64,000 nt of DNA, taken from contig NZ_QCZE01000002.1 of NCBI RefSeq assembly GCF_003075035.1, positions 1 to 64,000 of the forward strand. Direction: 5' to 3'. The stretch is from Zobellella maritima (GTDB lineage: Bacteria; Pseudomonadota; Gammaproteobacteria; Enterobacterales; Aeromonadaceae). The position numbers were made by a program, and so were the translations under genes. Below, piece after piece: positions 26,455 to 36,606 of the stretch. The notes beneath the pieces were generated by a model. It did not search any database. It saw nothing but the letters and a program-made list of their open reading frames with translations, and was not told the origin of the DNA. The stretch's first letter is position 1. Every line of letters begins with the position of its first letter.

Positions 26455-28623
26455 ATGGATGTATCCAGCCTGCTTGACGGCATGAACGACAAGCAAAGGG
26501 AGGCCGTGGCGGCCCCCGCCCAGAACATGCTGGTGCTGGCCGGCGCCGGCAGCGGCAAGACCCGGGTGCTGGTGCATCGCATCGCCTGGTTGATGCAGGT
26601 TGAGCAGGCGCCGGCCTCGGCCATACTGGCGGTGACCTTTACCAACAAGGCCGCGGCGGAAATGCGCGCGCGCGTCGAGCAGCTGCTCGGCGGCCAGTTG
26701 TTCGGGCTCTGGCTCGGCACCTTCCATGGCCTGGCCCATCGTCTGCTGCGCGCCCATCACCTGGATGCCGGCCTGCCCCAGGATTTTCAGATCCTCGATT
26801 CGGACGACCAGCTACGGCTGCTGCGCCGGATCCTGAAAAGCATGAACCTGGACGAGAAACAGTGGCCGCCACGGCAGGCCGCCGGCTTTATCAATGCCCG
26901 CAAAGACGAAGGCTTGCGCCCCAAGGACATCCAGGTACTGAATGATCCCCTGCAGCAAACCTACCAGCGCATCTATCAGGTGTATCAGGATACTTGCGAT
27001 CGGGCCGGGCTGGTGGACTTCGCCGAATTGCTGCTGCGTGCCCATGAGCTGTGGCTGCACCAGCCCCATATTCTGGCCCACTACCAGGACAGGTTCCGCC
27101 ATATCCTGGTGGACGAGTTCCAGGATACCAACAGCATCCAGTACGCCTGGCTGCGGATGCTGGCCGGCGATCGCGCCCGGGTGATGATAGTGGGTGACGA
27201 CGACCAGTCCATCTACGGCTGGCGCGGTGCCCGGGTGGAAAATATCGCCCGCTTCCTGGCCGACTTCCCCGGTTCTGACACCATTCGCCTGGAGCAGAAC
27301 TACCGCTCCACCGGCACCATCCTCAAGGCCGCCAACACCCTGATCGCCAACAATGCCGAGCGCATGGGCAAGGAGCTGTGGACCGAAGGCAGCGAAGGCG
27401 AACCCATCGCCCTCTATGGCGCCTTCAACGAGGTGGATGAAGCCCGCTTCGTGGTGGAACGCATCAAGCAGTGGCGGCAGCAGGACGGCACCCTGAGCGA
27501 AGCCGCCATCCTCTACCGTAACAACGCCCAGTCACGGGTGCTGGAAGAGGCGCTGATCCAGGAGCGTATTGCCTACCGTATCTACGGTGGCCTGCGCTTC
27601 TTCGAACGTCAGGAAATCAAGGACGCCCTCGGCTACCTGCGGCTGATCAACAACCGGGGCGACGAGGCGGCGTTCGAGCGCATCGTCAATACACCCACCC
27701 GTGGTATCGGCGAGCGTACCCTGGGGCTGATTCGCGATGCGGCCCGGGATCGTCAGCTGACCCTGTGGCAGTCGGCCTGGGCGCTGGTGGAGGAAAAAAT
27801 CCTCACCGGGCGGGCCGCATCGGCGGTCAGCCGCTTCCTGGCGCTGATCAACCAGCTGGAGGACGATACCCGCGAGTTGCCGCTGCATGTGCAGGCCGAC
27901 CGGGTGATCGAATTGTCCGGGCTCAAGGCCATGTATCAGGCCGAAAAAGGCGAAAAGGCCCAGGCCCGGGTGGAAAACCTGGAGGAACTGGTCAGCGCCA
28001 CCCGTCAGTTCACCCCGTCGGAAGAGGACGATATGCCGCTGCTGTCTGCGTTCCTGTCTCATGCGGCGCTGGAGGCGGGCGAGGGCCAGGCGGATCAGTT
28101 CGACGATGCGGTCCAGCTGATGACGTTGCACTCTGCCAAGGGCCTGGAATTCCCGCTGGTGTTCATGGTGGGCGTGGAGGAAGGCATGTTTCCCAGCCAG
28201 CAGTCGGCGGAAGAGAGCCAACGGCTGGAGGAAGAGCGGCGGCTGGCCTATGTGGGCATGACCCGGGCCATGCGCAAGTTGTATATCAGCCACGCGGAGA
28301 GCCGGCGGCTCTATGGCCGGGAAATGTTCCACCGACCCAGCCGTTTTATCAGGGAACTGCCCGGCGATTGCCTGGAGGAGATCCGGCTCAAGGCGACCGT
28401 TAGCCGGGCGATGCCCAACGGTCGCTTCAGCCAGGACAGGGTACAGCAGACCTTCGACCAGACCGGATTCCGCCTTGGCCAGCGGGTTGCGCATCCCAAG
28501 TTCGGCGAAGGCATAGTGCTCAACTTCGAAGGCGCCGGCGCCCAGAGTCGGGTACAGGTCAACTTCGACGATGGCGGCGCCAAATGGCTGGTCACCGCCT
28601 ATGCCCGGCTGGAAGCGCTTTAA
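26455..28623 (+). CDS. uvrD: DNA helicase II (UvrD)
   Basis: 3'-5' SF1A helicase for nucleotide-excision and mismatch repair. The 722-aa protein starts MDVSSLLDGMNDKQREA and has Walker A AGAGSGKT, VDEFQDTN, GDDDQSIYGWRGA, EQNYRST, the motif V region MTLHSAKGLEFP and motif VI YVGMTRA, ending with the Tudor-like C-terminal domain VAHPKFGEGIVL. Start ATG 26455 after CAGGAG. I see no good LexA box; the structured repeat occupies the upstream gap. Confidence 0.97.
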   Translation: MDVSSLLDGMNDKQREAVAAPAQNMLVLAGAGSGKTRVLVHRIAWLMQVEQAPASAILAVTFTNKAAAEMRARVEQLLGGQLFGLWLGTFHGLAHRLLRAHHLDAGLPQDFQILDSDDQLRLLRRILKSMNLDEKQWPPRQAAGFINARKDEGLRPKDIQVLNDPLQQTYQRIYQVYQDTCDRAGLVDFAELLLRAHELWLHQPHILAHYQDRFRHILVDEFQDTNSIQYAWLRMLAGDRARVMIVGDDDQSIYGWRGARVENIARFLADFPGSDTIRLEQNYRSTGTILKAANTLIANNAERMGKELWTEGSEGEPIALYGAFNEVDEARFVVERIKQWRQQDGTLSEAAILYRNNAQSRVLEEALIQERIAYRIYGGLRFFERQEIKDALGYLRLINNRGDEAAFERIVNTPTRGIGERTLGLIRDAARDRQLTLWQSAWALVEEKILTGRAASAVSRFLALINQLEDDTRELPLHVQADRVIELSGLKAMYQAEKGEKAQARVENLEELVSATRQFTPSEEDDMPLLSAFLSHAALEAGEGQADQFDDAVQLMTLHSAKGLEFPLVFMVGVEEGMFPSQQSAEESQRLEEERRLAYVGMTRAMRKLYISHAESRRLYGREMFHRPSRFIRELPGDCLEEIRLKATVSRAMPNGRFSQDRVQQTFDQTGFRLGQRVAHPKFGEGIVLNFEGAGAQSRVQVNFDDGGAKWLVTAYARLEAL

Positions 28624-28668
28624 CAGACAGCGGCAAGTCGTAAGCGGTCAGCCATAAGTAAAAATCAA

Positions 28669-28700
28669 CCCGGACGAATCATGCTTGTTATTGGTCCGGG
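28669..28700 (+). terminator. Hairpin downstream of uvrD
   Basis: CCCGGAC (28669-28675) pairs with GTCCGGG (28694-28700) across an 18-nt loop. The following CTTGGTTTC is only moderately T-rich. It lies 46 nt after uvrD and may end that transcript. Confidence 0.4.
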
Positions 28701-28848
28701 CTTGGTTTCATTCCTCACTTTGCTTGTTTCGTCCGTTTCCCGGGTTTTCGGGAACCTTTTGCTCCCTCGCCGTCCCGGGCGTCGTTGGCCGGCGGGCTCC
28801 TCAGACCGTTATTTAGTTGGCTGTTCTCTGGCAGTCGGCCAGGCGCAG

Positions 28849-29484
28849 CTACCTCAATCTCTCACCCAGCACCAGCCACAGGATGGAGCCGGCCACACCG
28901 CAGAACAACAGGCCGCACAGGCCATTGAGCGGGCGACCCCAGGCCAGCAACCGGGCCTGCACCCGCGGCGATGACAGCCACCAGGCGAGCAACACAAACC
29001 AGGCCAGGCTCAGCAGGAACAGTTCCACCACCAGGGCGGTGCGGGTCAGCCAGTTGATTTCCGGGCCGACCAGGGCGGCGAGCAGGCCGATAAAAAACAC
29101 CAGGGCCTTGGGGTTGAGCAAATTGGTGCTGAAGCCGGTCCAGAAGCCGTGGGCCGGCAGGCCTGGGGTAAACCCTTCCGTGGTGCCGGCCACCTGTTGT
29201 GGGAAGAGGGCTGCCCGTAGCGCGGACAGGCCCAGCCAGCCGAGATATACAGCCCCCGCCAGCCGTACCAGGGTAAACAGCAGCGTATGGCCCTGGAGCA
29301 GCAGGCTGATCCCGGTGATGCTCAGTACGCTGTGCACCAGGATGCCGGCGGCGATGCCTACCGCCGCACCCAGCGCCACTCGGCGGTGGACCGAAAAGCG
29401 CAGCATCAGCGCCAGATCCGGTCCTGGGCTGGCCAATGCCGCCAGGTGGATGACGCCTATTGTCAAAAGAAGTGAGAGATTCAT
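28849..29484 (-). CDS. LysE/RhtB family amino acid exporter
   Basis: A 211-aa inner-membrane protein with about six hydrophobic segments and the family signature SPGPDLALMLRFSV near the N-terminus. RhtB-type members export homoserine, threonine or other amino acids; the substrate here is unknown. Start ATG 29484 with AGGAG upstream is preferred over the frame to 29511. The AraC regulator at 29546-30334 lies just upstream in the same direction and probably controls it. Confidence 0.88.
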   Translation of the reverse strand: MNLSLLLTIGVIHLAALASPGPDLALMLRFSVHRRVALGAAVGIAAGILVHSVLSITGISLLLQGHTLLFTLVRLAGAVYLGWLGLSALRAALFPQQVAGTTEGFTPGLPAHGFWTGFSTNLLNPKALVFFIGLLAALVGPEINWLTRTALVVELFLLSLAWFVLLAWWLSSPRVQARLLAWGRPLNGLCGLLFCGVAGSILWLVLGERLR

Positions 29485-29545
29485 GTTTGGCTCCTGCGAT
29501 GAGTTGCCCACAGGTTAAGGAGTCGGACGACGGCCGGCTTGTAAG

Positions 29546-30334
29546 TTATTGCATTTGGCTGCGAAAGCGGGCCGGGGTGATGCGATAGGCGGCCACGAAG
29601 GCGCGGTGGAAGTGAGCCTGATCGAAAAAGCCCACCGCTTGGGCGGTGTCGGCAACGGTAGCGCCGGAAGCCAGGTATTTCTTGGCCGTTTCCAGGCGCA
29701 ATCGCTTGAGGTAGGCGTGAGGGGTGATACCAACCGCCGCCTTGAACCGGCGTAAAAACTGGAAGCGCGACAGGCCCTGTTCATCGGCCAGCTGTGTCAG
29801 ACTATGGGGCAGGGCCGGCTCGGCAAGCAACCGCTCCCTGATCTTGAGCAGGGTGTCGGTGGCCAATGGCCGGTTGCCCGCCTGGGGGAAGAAGGCGGAC
29901 AACAGGCTCAACTGCTGGCTCTCGGCTTCCCGGCAGTCGAGCCATCCCTGTTCCAGCCGCCGATGCAGGGCCAGGCTTTGCCGGTACAGGTCGGGATGAT
30001 CCAACAGGGGTTGGCCGAAGAAGGGGAGGGGCTGTTCCAGCTCGTTGGCCAGGCTGGCCATCAGCTCCGGGGCGATGGAAAATACCCGGACCCGGAAGCC
30101 TCGTTCGTCGAAGCAGCCGCCGTCATGGGCGATATCCGGGTTGAGCAGCGACAGCCGGCCCGCGGCTAGCGGCGCCGAACTGCCTTTATGGATAAACTTC
30201 TGGGCACCCGATTCGACCAGACCGATATGGTAGTCGAGATGAACATGCCGACCGTAGCTGAAGGCGGCATGGTCAGCCAGGCACAGTTCCATGCCCGGCA
30301 GTGAAGGATGTTTCCAGTATCTGGCAGTGTTCAT
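29546..30334 (-). CDS. AraC family transcriptional regulator
   Basis: A 262-aa regulator with an N-terminal cupin-like effector domain (residues 10-90) and a C-terminal double helix-turn-helix: LTQLADEQGLSRFQFLRRFK, then VADTAQAVGFFDQAHFHRAF. It lies upstream of the LysE-type exporter in the same direction, a common regulator-exporter pairing. The inducer is not evident from sequence. Confidence 0.88.
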   Translation of the reverse strand: MNTARYWKHPSLPGMELCLADHAAFSYGRHVHLDYHIGLVESGAQKFIHKGSSAPLAAGRLSLLNPDIAHDGGCFDERGFRVRVFSIAPELMASLANELEQPLPFFGQPLLDHPDLYRQSLALHRRLEQGWLDCREAESQQLSLLSAFFPQAGNRPLATDTLLKIRERLLAEPALPHSLTQLADEQGLSRFQFLRRFKAAVGITPHAYLKRLRLETAKKYLASGATVADTAQAVGFFDQAHFHRAFVAAYRITPARFRSQMQ

Positions 30335-30338
30335 GGCC

Positions 30339-31259
30339 CTATTTTAGCGGTACCGCCGAGGGGTCGTTTTGTAAAGAATTGCGCCGCCGCTGCTTGACGC
30401 CGTCCAGGGTATAGATGACCAGTGCCACCCAGATCAAGGCAAAGGTGATCGCCTTGTCGAGGGTAAAGGGTTCGTCATAGAGCAGCACCGCCAGCAGGAA
30501 CATCAGGCTGGGACCCAGGTACTGGAAAAAGCCCAGGGTCGACAGCCGGAGCCGCCTGGCGGCCCCGGCGAACAGCAGCAGAGGTGCCGTGGTTACCAGC
30601 CCGGCGGAGATCAGCAACAGGTTGGTGTTCAGGGAGTTGTGGCTCATCTGGCTGGTGGCGCTGTCGGCAAATCCCCACAGGTAGAGGGCGGCGGCGGGCA
30701 GCAGGACCAGGGTTTCCAGCATCAAGCCGGTAAAGGGATCGACCGGCACCTTCTTGCGGATCAGCCCATAGCAGCCGAAGGAGGTGGCCAGCACCAGCGC
30801 CACCCAAGGCAGGCTGCCGAATACCAGCAACTGGATCGCCACGCCGCTGCAGGCCAGCGCCACCGCCAGCCACTGAGTGGGCCGGAAGCGCTCCCCCAGG
30901 AACAGCATGGCCAGCACTATGTTGAACAGGGGGTTGATGTAGTAGCCCAGGCTGGCGTCCAGCATATGATCGTTATTGACCGCCCAGATAAAGATCAGCC
31001 AGTTCAGCCCTATGATGACCGAAGAGGTTAGCAGCATCAGCAGGTGTTTGGGTTCGCGCAGCATGGCCCTGACCCTGGGCCAGTAGCCGAGTGCGCTGAT
31101 CAGTGCCAGCAGTAGCAGAAAGGACCAGATCACCCTGTGGGTGAGGATCTCATAGGCCGGCACATGCATCAGCTGTTTGAAATAGATGGGGGCTATGCCC
31201 CATAGAAAATAGGCCCCGAGGGCGTACAGGGCACCCTGGGCGGCGTGATCTTTTTCCAT
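30339..31259 (-). CDS. rarD: RarD, EamA/DMT superfamily permease
   Basis: A 306-aa protein with about ten transmembrane segments. It matches RarD in GALYALGAYFLWGIAPIYFK at the N-terminus and in FFQYLGPSLMFLLAV and FALIWVALVIY towards the end. RarD is linked to chloramphenicol sensitivity in some bacteria, but its substrate is unproven. GTG 31301 is an alternative start; neither has a strong ribosome-binding site. It lies close to recQ, as in E. coli. Confidence 0.9.
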   Translation of the reverse strand: MEKDHAAQGALYALGAYFLWGIAPIYFKQLMHVPAYEILTHRVIWSFLLLLALISALGYWPRVRAMLREPKHLLMLLTSSVIIGLNWLIFIWAVNNDHMLDASLGYYINPLFNIVLAMLFLGERFRPTQWLAVALACSGVAIQLLVFGSLPWVALVLATSFGCYGLIRKKVPVDPFTGLMLETLVLLPAAALYLWGFADSATSQMSHNSLNTNLLLISAGLVTTAPLLLFAGAARRLRLSTLGFFQYLGPSLMFLLAVLLYDEPFTLDKAITFALIWVALVIYTLDGVKQRRRNSLQNDPSAVPLK

Positions 31260-31492
31260 AGCAAGAAATCTGGCAAGAAGGTAGAAAACTAGTTTAGCCA
31301 CAATAGCCGGCCGCTGGCCAGTAGCAAATATAACTAAATAACCGGGCCAGTTCCGATCCCCGTCTGTTGCCGGCAGGGCTGCATCCTGGCGCCGTTCGGC
31401 CGGCCGCCGGGGAAGATACCCATGGCCGGCCCGGTTTATTGTTTGCCCCCCCTGCTTTACAATGCCCCTTCCTTCTGAAATAGCGGATTCAC

Positions 31493-33319
31493 ATGACTGC
31501 CTTGCCCGAACAGCCCCAGGCCCTGGCCATCCCCGATACGCCCCTGGCGGTGTTGCAGCAGGTGTTCGGCTACCAGAGCTTCCGGGACGGTCAGGAAGAC
31601 ATTATCCGCTCGGTGGCCGATGGCCGCGATGCCCTGGTCATCAAGCCCACCGGCGGTGGCAAGTCCATCTGCTACCAGATCCCCGCCCTGTTGCGGCCCG
31701 GATTGACCATAGTGGTGTCGCCGCTGATTTCCCTGATGAAGGATCAGGTAGACAGCCTGGTGGCCAACGGGGTGGCCGCCGTCTATATCAACAGCGCCCT
31801 GAGCCGCGAAGAGATGGTGCGCCATTTCGCCGCCATGCGCCGGGGCGAGATCAAGCTGGTCTATGTGTCGCCGGAGCGCCTGCTGCAGCATGAGTTTATG
31901 GAGCGACTCGGCGAACTGCAGCTGGCGCTGTTTGCCATCGACGAGGCCCACTGTATTTCCCAGTGGGGTCATGACTTCCGGCCCGAATATGCGGAACTGG
32001 GCAGGCTCAAGCAGTGGTTTCCCCATATTCCGGTGATGGCGCTGACCGCCACCGCCGACGAGGCTACCCGCCAGGATATGCTGGGCCGGCTGGGCCTGCA
32101 TGACCCCCTGATCCATATCGCCAGTTTCGACCGGCCCAATATCCGCTACACCCTGGTGGAAAAGTTCAAGGGGATCGACCAGCTGTTGCGCTATGTGGCC
32201 GAGCAGCAGGGCCAGTGCGGCATCGTCTATTGTTCCAGCCGCAAGCGGGTGGAAGAGGTGGCCGAGCGGCTACTGTCCCGGGGCTACCGGGCGGCCAGCT
32301 ACCATGCGGGCCTGCCGCTGGCGCTGCGCCAGTCGGTGCAGGAGCAGTTTATTCGTGACGATGTCGACATTGTGGTGGCGACCGTGGCCTTCGGTATGGG
32401 CATCGACAAGCCCAATGTGCGCTATGTAGTGCACTATGACATTCCCAAGAATATCGAGTCCTATTATCAGGAAACCGGCCGGGCCGGACGGGATGGCCTG
32501 CCTTCGGAGGCGCTGCTGCTCTATGATCCGGCCGATGTCGGCCGGGTGCGGCGGCTGCTGGAAAACAGCGATAACGAGCAGCAGCTGCAGGTGGAGCTGT
32601 ACAAGCTCAATGTGATGGCGGCTTTTGCCGAGTCACTGACCTGTCGGCGCCAGGTCCTGCTCAACTATTTCGGCGACTACCAGAGCCAGCCCTGCGGCAA
32701 CTGCGATATCTGCCTGGACCCGCCCCAGAGTTATGACGGCACCGAAGACGCGCGCAAGGCGTTGTCCTGTGTGTACCGGGTCGGTCAGCACTTCGGTGTC
32801 ATGTATGTGGTGGAAGTGTTGCGCGGCGCCGCCACCCAGCGGGTGCGTGACCATGGCCATGACAAGTTATCCACCTATGGTATCGGTCGGGACAAAAGCC
32901 AGGAGCACTGGGTCAGCGTGATCCGCCAGCTGATCCATCTGGGGCTGTTGACCCAGAATATTACCCGTAACATGGTATTGCAGCTGACCGAGGCGGCCCG
33001 TCCGGTACTGCGTGCCGAGGTGTCACTGCAACTGGCCGAGCCCCGGCTGGTGCGAGTCAGGCAGAAGGACAAGGGAGAGTCGGTGCTCAGCCGGGCCGAA
33101 GACAGGGCCCTGTTCAAGGAGCTGCGCCAACTGCGCAAGAGCCTGGCGGAGGAAGCCGACGTGCCGCCCTATGTGGTGTTCAGCGATGCCACCCTGACCG
33201 AGCTGGCCCGTTACCGGCCACGCACAGAGGCAGAACTGCTGGGCATCAACGGCGTAGGGGTACGCAAGCTGGAACGTTACGGTGCGGCCTTTCTGGCGCT
33301 GCTACGCCGGCAGGGATAA
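31493..33319 (+). CDS. recQ: ATP-dependent DNA helicase RecQ
   Basis: 3'-5' helicase of the RecF pathway. The 608-aa protein has the helicase core with Walker [13 protein letters not shown] box [15 protein letters not shown] and motif [12 protein letters not shown], then the zinc-binding RQC part (four cysteines in CRRQVLL to CGNCDICLD, near 385-405) and a C-terminal HRDC domain (about 535-600) ending in a helix-hairpin-helix-like [11 protein letters not shown]. All three domains are present. Start ATG 31493. Confidence 0.96.
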   Translation: MTALPEQPQALAIPDTPLAVLQQVFGYQSFRDGQEDIIRSVADGRDALVIKPTGGGKSICYQIPALLRPGLTIVVSPLISLMKDQVDSLVANGVAAVYINSALSREEMVRHFAAMRRGEIKLVYVSPERLLQHEFMERLGELQLALFAIDEAHCISQWGHDFRPEYAELGRLKQWFPHIPVMALTATADEATRQDMLGRLGLHDPLIHIASFDRPNIRYTLVEKFKGIDQLLRYVAEQQGQCGIVYCSSRKRVEEVAERLLSRGYRAASYHAGLPLALRQSVQEQFIRDDVDIVVATVAFGMGIDKPNVRYVVHYDIPKNIESYYQETGRAGRDGLPSEALLLYDPADVGRVRRLLENSDNEQQLQVELYKLNVMAAFAESLTCRRQVLLNYFGDYQSQPCGNCDICLDPPQSYDGTEDARKALSCVYRVGQHFGVMYVVEVLRGAATQRVRDHGHDKLSTYGIGRDKSQEHWVSVIRQLIHLGLLTQNITRNMVLQLTEAARPVLRAEVSLQLAEPRLVRVRQKDKGESVLSRAEDRALFKELRQLRKSLAEEADVPPYVVFSDATLTELARYRPRTEAELLGINGVGVRKLERYGAAFLALLRRQG

Positions 33320-33339
33320 GGCCCGCAAGGGCGGACCTT
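33318..33339. terminator. Hairpin at the recQ/cytochrome convergence
   Basis: AAGGCCCGC pairs with GCGGACCTT with one mismatch, at the recQ stop. There is no T-run, so terminator activity is uncertain. Confidence 0.35.
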
Positions 33340-33345
33340 AGCACA

Positions 33346-33645
33346 TTACAGGCCGGCGAAGTGGGCGGCCAGATCCTCGATATCCTGATCAGACAGGGGC
33401 TTGGCCATGGGTGCCATGATGGGGTCGTTACGATCGCCGTCGCGGAAGGCTTTCAGCTGTTTTACCAGGTAGCCTTCTTTCTGACCGGCCAGGTTGGGGT
33501 AGATATCTATGGCGGAGATACCTTCGGCACCGTGGCAGGCAGCACAGACCGCAGCCTTGGATTTGCCGGCGGCAGCGTCACCGGCCGCGAAGGCAGGGGC
33601 ACTGAGCAAGGCCAGCATGGCGGCGGCTGTCATCAATTTCTTCAT
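33346..33645 (-). CDS. Periplasmic monoheme c-type cytochrome
   Basis: A 99-aa precursor with a signal peptide (cleavage after AFA near residue 21), one heme site CAACH and the distal methionine candidates in [14 protein letters not shown]. The sequence resembles one half of cytochrome c4 and the c553-like class I family. It likely shuttles electrons to a terminal oxidase. It is a separate unit, divergent from selO. Confidence 0.93.
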   Translation of the reverse strand: MKKLMTAAAMLALLSAPAFAAGDAAAGKSKAAVCAACHGAEGISAIDIYPNLAGQKEGYLVKQLKAFRDGDRNDPIMAPMAKPLSDQDIEDLAAHFAGL

Positions 33646-33764
33646 CGTGGACTCCGTTATTGTTAGAAAGACGAATTGCTTCCGGGCTCCTTTATTGAGC
33701 AGAAGCAGTATAAAGTAAGCTATGGTGAAAAATAAAACGCTGGTGCAGGCCAGAGGATGAAAGT

Positions 33765-35201
33765 GTGATATTAAAGAATTTGTATGCGACTTTTGACTGG
33801 GCCGGCACCCGGGTTGAACCCACGCCGTTGACGGACCCCCGGTTGCTGTTGGTTAACCATGAGTTGGCGAGTCAGATGGGGCTGCAAGGGCTGAGTGATC
33901 GCCAGTGGCTGGAGATCACCAGCGGTACCCGGCTGCCGGCCGGGATGGAGCCGTTCGCCCAGGTTTATGCCGGCCATCAGTTCGGTGGCTACAGTCCGCG
34001 GCTGGGGGATGGCCGCGCCCTGTTGCTGGGCGAGGTGGAGGCACCCGATGGCCAGCGCTGGGATTTGCACCTGAAAGGTGCCGGTAAGACCCCCTATTCC
34101 CGCTTCGGTGATGGCCGGGCCGTGTTGCGTTCTTCGATTCGTGAATATCTGGCATCCGAAGCCATGCACTACCTGGGCATTCCCACCACCCGTGCCCTTT
34201 GTCTGGTGGGTAGTGACGAGCCGGTGTACCGGGAAGAGGTGGAAACCGGCGCCGCCCTGTTGCGCGCTGCCGCCAGCCATGTGCGCTTCGGTCATTTCGA
34301 ATACTTCTTTTACAGCGGTGAAGAACAGCATATTGCCGCCCTGCTCGATTACCTGATCGACACTCAGTGGCCGGATCTGACCAAGGACCAACAGGGTTAT
34401 GCGGCCCTGTTCGAGCGGGTGGTGGAGCGCACCGCGCGCTTGATTGCCCAATGGCAGGCGGTGGGTTTCTGCCACGGGGTGATGAATACCGACAACATGT
34501 CGATCCTGGGGCTGACCCTGGACTACGGTCCCTACGGCTTTCTCGATGCTTATGATCCCTTCCATATCTGCAACCACTCGGACCATGCCGGTCGCTACGC
34601 CTATGATCAGCAGCCGGCGGTGGGTTTCTGGAATCTGCAGCGTCTGGCCCAGGCCCTGTCCAGGTTGATCCCCATCGAGCAGCTGCAGGAGGCCCTGGGC
34701 AAATACGAGTATGGCCTGTTGTCGACCTTTTCCGAGTTGATGCGACAGAAACTGGGGTTAAGCGGCTGGCAGGACGAGGATCCCGAGCTGTTCCGGCAGA
34801 TGTTCGAGCTGATGGCCGAGCAGAAGGTGGACTATACCGCCTGGTTCCGCCGGCTATCGAGCCTCGAGGCCGGCCACCCCGTGCCCGAGGCGATCCTGGC
34901 CCTGCTGGCCAAGCCCGATGCCTGGCAGCAATGGTTCCGCCGCTATCAGGCTAGGCTGGCGGTCGAGCACCGTGAGCAGGCGGAGAAAAAAGCGCAGATG
35001 GATCTGATCAACCCCAAATACGTGCTGCGCAACCACCTGGCGGAGCAGGCCATCAAGGAGGCTGAACAGGGGAACATGGGCGAATGCGAGCGGCTGCTGG
35101 CCGTCTTGCGTCGTCCCTTCGATGAACAGCCCGAAGCCGAATCCTATGCCCAGCCGGCGCCGGAATGGGCCAAACAAATCTGTGTATCCTGCAGCTCATG
35201 A
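33765..35201 (+). CDS. selO: Protein adenylyltransferase SelO (YdiU)
   Basis: Pseudokinase-fold enzyme that transfers AMP to Ser/Thr/Tyr of target proteins, linked to oxidative stress (family knowledge). The 478-aa protein has [40 protein letters not shown], and the metal-binding [12 protein letters not shown] and [12 protein letters not shown] motifs. It ends CVSCSS, so it is a cysteine, not selenocysteine, form. It starts with GTG after AGAGGA. The stop overlaps the next ORF. Confidence 0.95.
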   Translation: MILKNLYATFDWAGTRVEPTPLTDPRLLLVNHELASQMGLQGLSDRQWLEITSGTRLPAGMEPFAQVYAGHQFGGYSPRLGDGRALLLGEVEAPDGQRWDLHLKGAGKTPYSRFGDGRAVLRSSIREYLASEAMHYLGIPTTRALCLVGSDEPVYREEVETGAALLRAAASHVRFGHFEYFFYSGEEQHIAALLDYLIDTQWPDLTKDQQGYAALFERVVERTARLIAQWQAVGFCHGVMNTDNMSILGLTLDYGPYGFLDAYDPFHICNHSDHAGRYAYDQQPAVGFWNLQRLAQALSRLIPIEQLQEALGKYEYGLLSTFSELMRQKLGLSGWQDEDPELFRQMFELMAEQKVDYTAWFRRLSSLEAGHPVPEAILALLAKPDAWQQWFRRYQARLAVEHREQAEKKAQMDLINPKYVLRNHLAEQAIKEAEQGNMGECERLLAVLRRPFDEQPEAESYAQPAPEWAKQICVSCSS

Positions 35202-35455
35202 TGAACATACTGACAACCGAACCCCCGCTGACCATGGACAGCTTCCCCGCCTGGGCCGCCGCCCTGGTAGACACCCTGGAACTGCGGCTGATAGAACAGG
35301 AGATCGGGGCCGACTATCACCAGTGGTTGGTGGAATTTGAAGGCACCCGTCTGCTGCTCTGTTACCAGCATTATCTTGACTGTGCCTGGTTCAGCCCCCT
35401 GAGCGAGCAGGATCAGCCGGTGGCTGACTGGCTGGCCGGCCGTTGGAACGACTGA
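35198..35455 (+). CDS. Small protein, DUF3630-like
   Basis: An 85-aa acidic soluble protein whose ATG overlaps the selO stop (ATGATGA), implying coupled translation. The WLVEFEGTRLLLCYQHYLDCAWF segment pattern (aromatic and hydrophobic strands) and small size fit the DUF3630 family, but that assignment is from memory and uncertain. No catalytic motif is visible. Confidence 0.75.
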   Translation: MMNILTTEPPLTMDSFPAWAAALVDTLELRLIEQEIGADYHQWLVEFEGTRLLLCYQHYLDCAWFSPLSEQDQPVADWLAGRWND

Positions 35456-35585
35456 GCACAGTGGAAACGAGGGATTGGCTAGTCCCTCGTTATCAACTTC
35501 TTCTTTTCCCGCTTGCCTTCCAACCCGGTACTGCAGGCTTCCTGCATTCTTTCATCCTGTCTTGTTAACTAAAGGAAACCCGGAT

Positions 35586-36485
35586 ATGGCGCTCAAGGAT
35601 TTGTTACTGGCACTGGTGGTGATTGGGGTCTGGGGCATGAACTTCGTGGTGATCCTGGTGGGGTTGGAAGGGGTGCCGCCCATGCTGCTCGGCGCACTAC
35701 GCTTTACCCTGGTCGCCGTTCCCGGGATATTTCTGATCAGGCGACCTCAGGTACCCTGGCGCTGGTTGATTGCCTATGGCAGCACCATTTCGCTGGGCCA
35801 GTTCGCCTTCCTGTTCTACGCCATGGCCAATGGCATGCCGGCGGGCCTGGCCTCTCTGGTGTTGCAATCCCAGGCCTTCTTCAGCCTGCTGTTTGCCGCC
35901 GTGCTGCTGGGGGAGCGGGTCAAGCCGGTCCATCTGGTCGGGTTGTTGTTGGCGGCGGCCGGGCTGGCGGTGATTGGCCGGGGTGGCGATGGCAATATGA
36001 CTATGTTGGGGCTGGGACTGACCCTGACGGCGTCAGCCATGTGGGCATTGGGTAATATCGTGACCAAGAAAATAGGCCGGGTCGATCTGGTAGGCCTTAT
36101 CATCTGGGGAAACCTGGTACCGCCGCTGCCGTTTCTCGGCTTGTCGCTCTGGCTGGAAGGGCCGCAACAGATAGCGGACGCCTTGCGCCACATCGGCAGC
36201 CATACCCTGCTGGCGCTGGGATATCTGGCATTTGTGGCCACGTTGCTGGGCTATGGCCTGTGGAGTCGCCTGTTACAACGCTATCCGACGTCCATGGTGG
36301 CGCCGTTTTCGCTGCTGGTGCCGGTGGTGGGCTTAAGTTCGGCGGTATGGTTGCTGGACGAGCGACTCACATCGGCCCAGTGGGCCGGAGCCCTGCTGGT
36401 GATGCTGGGATTGGGGCTGAATGTATTTGGTGCGCGCCTGTGGCAATTATTTTCAAGTAAAGACAAAGTGGAAGCGAAAGGGTAA
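35586..36485 (+). CDS. eamA: EamA, O-acetylserine/cysteine exporter-like DMT permease
   Basis: A 299-aa drug/metabolite transporter with ten predicted membrane segments in two EamA repeats. It tracks E. coli EamA closely: VVIGVWGMNFVVI, FAFLFYAMANGMPAGLASLV, and the C-terminal PFSLLVPVVGLSSAVWLLDE. EamA exports cysteine-pathway metabolites in E. coli. ATG 35586 is chosen; the frame upstream to 35475 reads as non-coding. Confidence 0.92.
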   Translation: MALKDLLLALVVIGVWGMNFVVILVGLEGVPPMLLGALRFTLVAVPGIFLIRRPQVPWRWLIAYGSTISLGQFAFLFYAMANGMPAGLASLVLQSQAFFSLLFAAVLLGERVKPVHLVGLLLAAAGLAVIGRGGDGNMTMLGLGLTLTASAMWALGNIVTKKIGRVDLVGLIIWGNLVPPLPFLGLSLWLEGPQQIADALRHIGSHTLLALGYLAFVATLLGYGLWSRLLQRYPTSMVAPFSLLVPVVGLSSAVWLLDERLTSAQWAGALLVMLGLGLNVFGARLWQLFSSKDKVEAKG

Positions 36486-36567
36486 GATGCGGCGCACGCA
36501 TTCCGGTTTTGGTCAGAAAAAAGCGCTTGTCAATGTTGGCCCTGTGACTGTACTGGCCCCGCTTCCG

Positions 36568-36603
36568 GGATGGGTTCCCTAACCCCATTGATCAAAAAGG
36601 TAA
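36568..36603 (+). promoter_or_regulatory. preQ1-I riboswitch upstream of yhhQ
   Basis: ATGGG (36570-36574) pairs with CCCAT around a loop TTCCCTAAC, followed by an A-rich tail ATCAAAAAGGTAA. The layout matches the short H-type pseudoknot of the preQ1-I class, and is particularly close to the Thermoanaerobacter example (a TGGGT stem, TAACCCCA, then CAAAA and AGG). The tail holds the AAAGG ribosome-binding site of yhhQ, so ligand binding should block translation. Confidence 0.85.
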
Positions 36604-36606
36604 AAG

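Noticed and set aside
33765-35201. Selenocysteine in SelO
   Set aside because: The frame contains no internal TGA and ends CVSCSS, so cysteine occupies the position.
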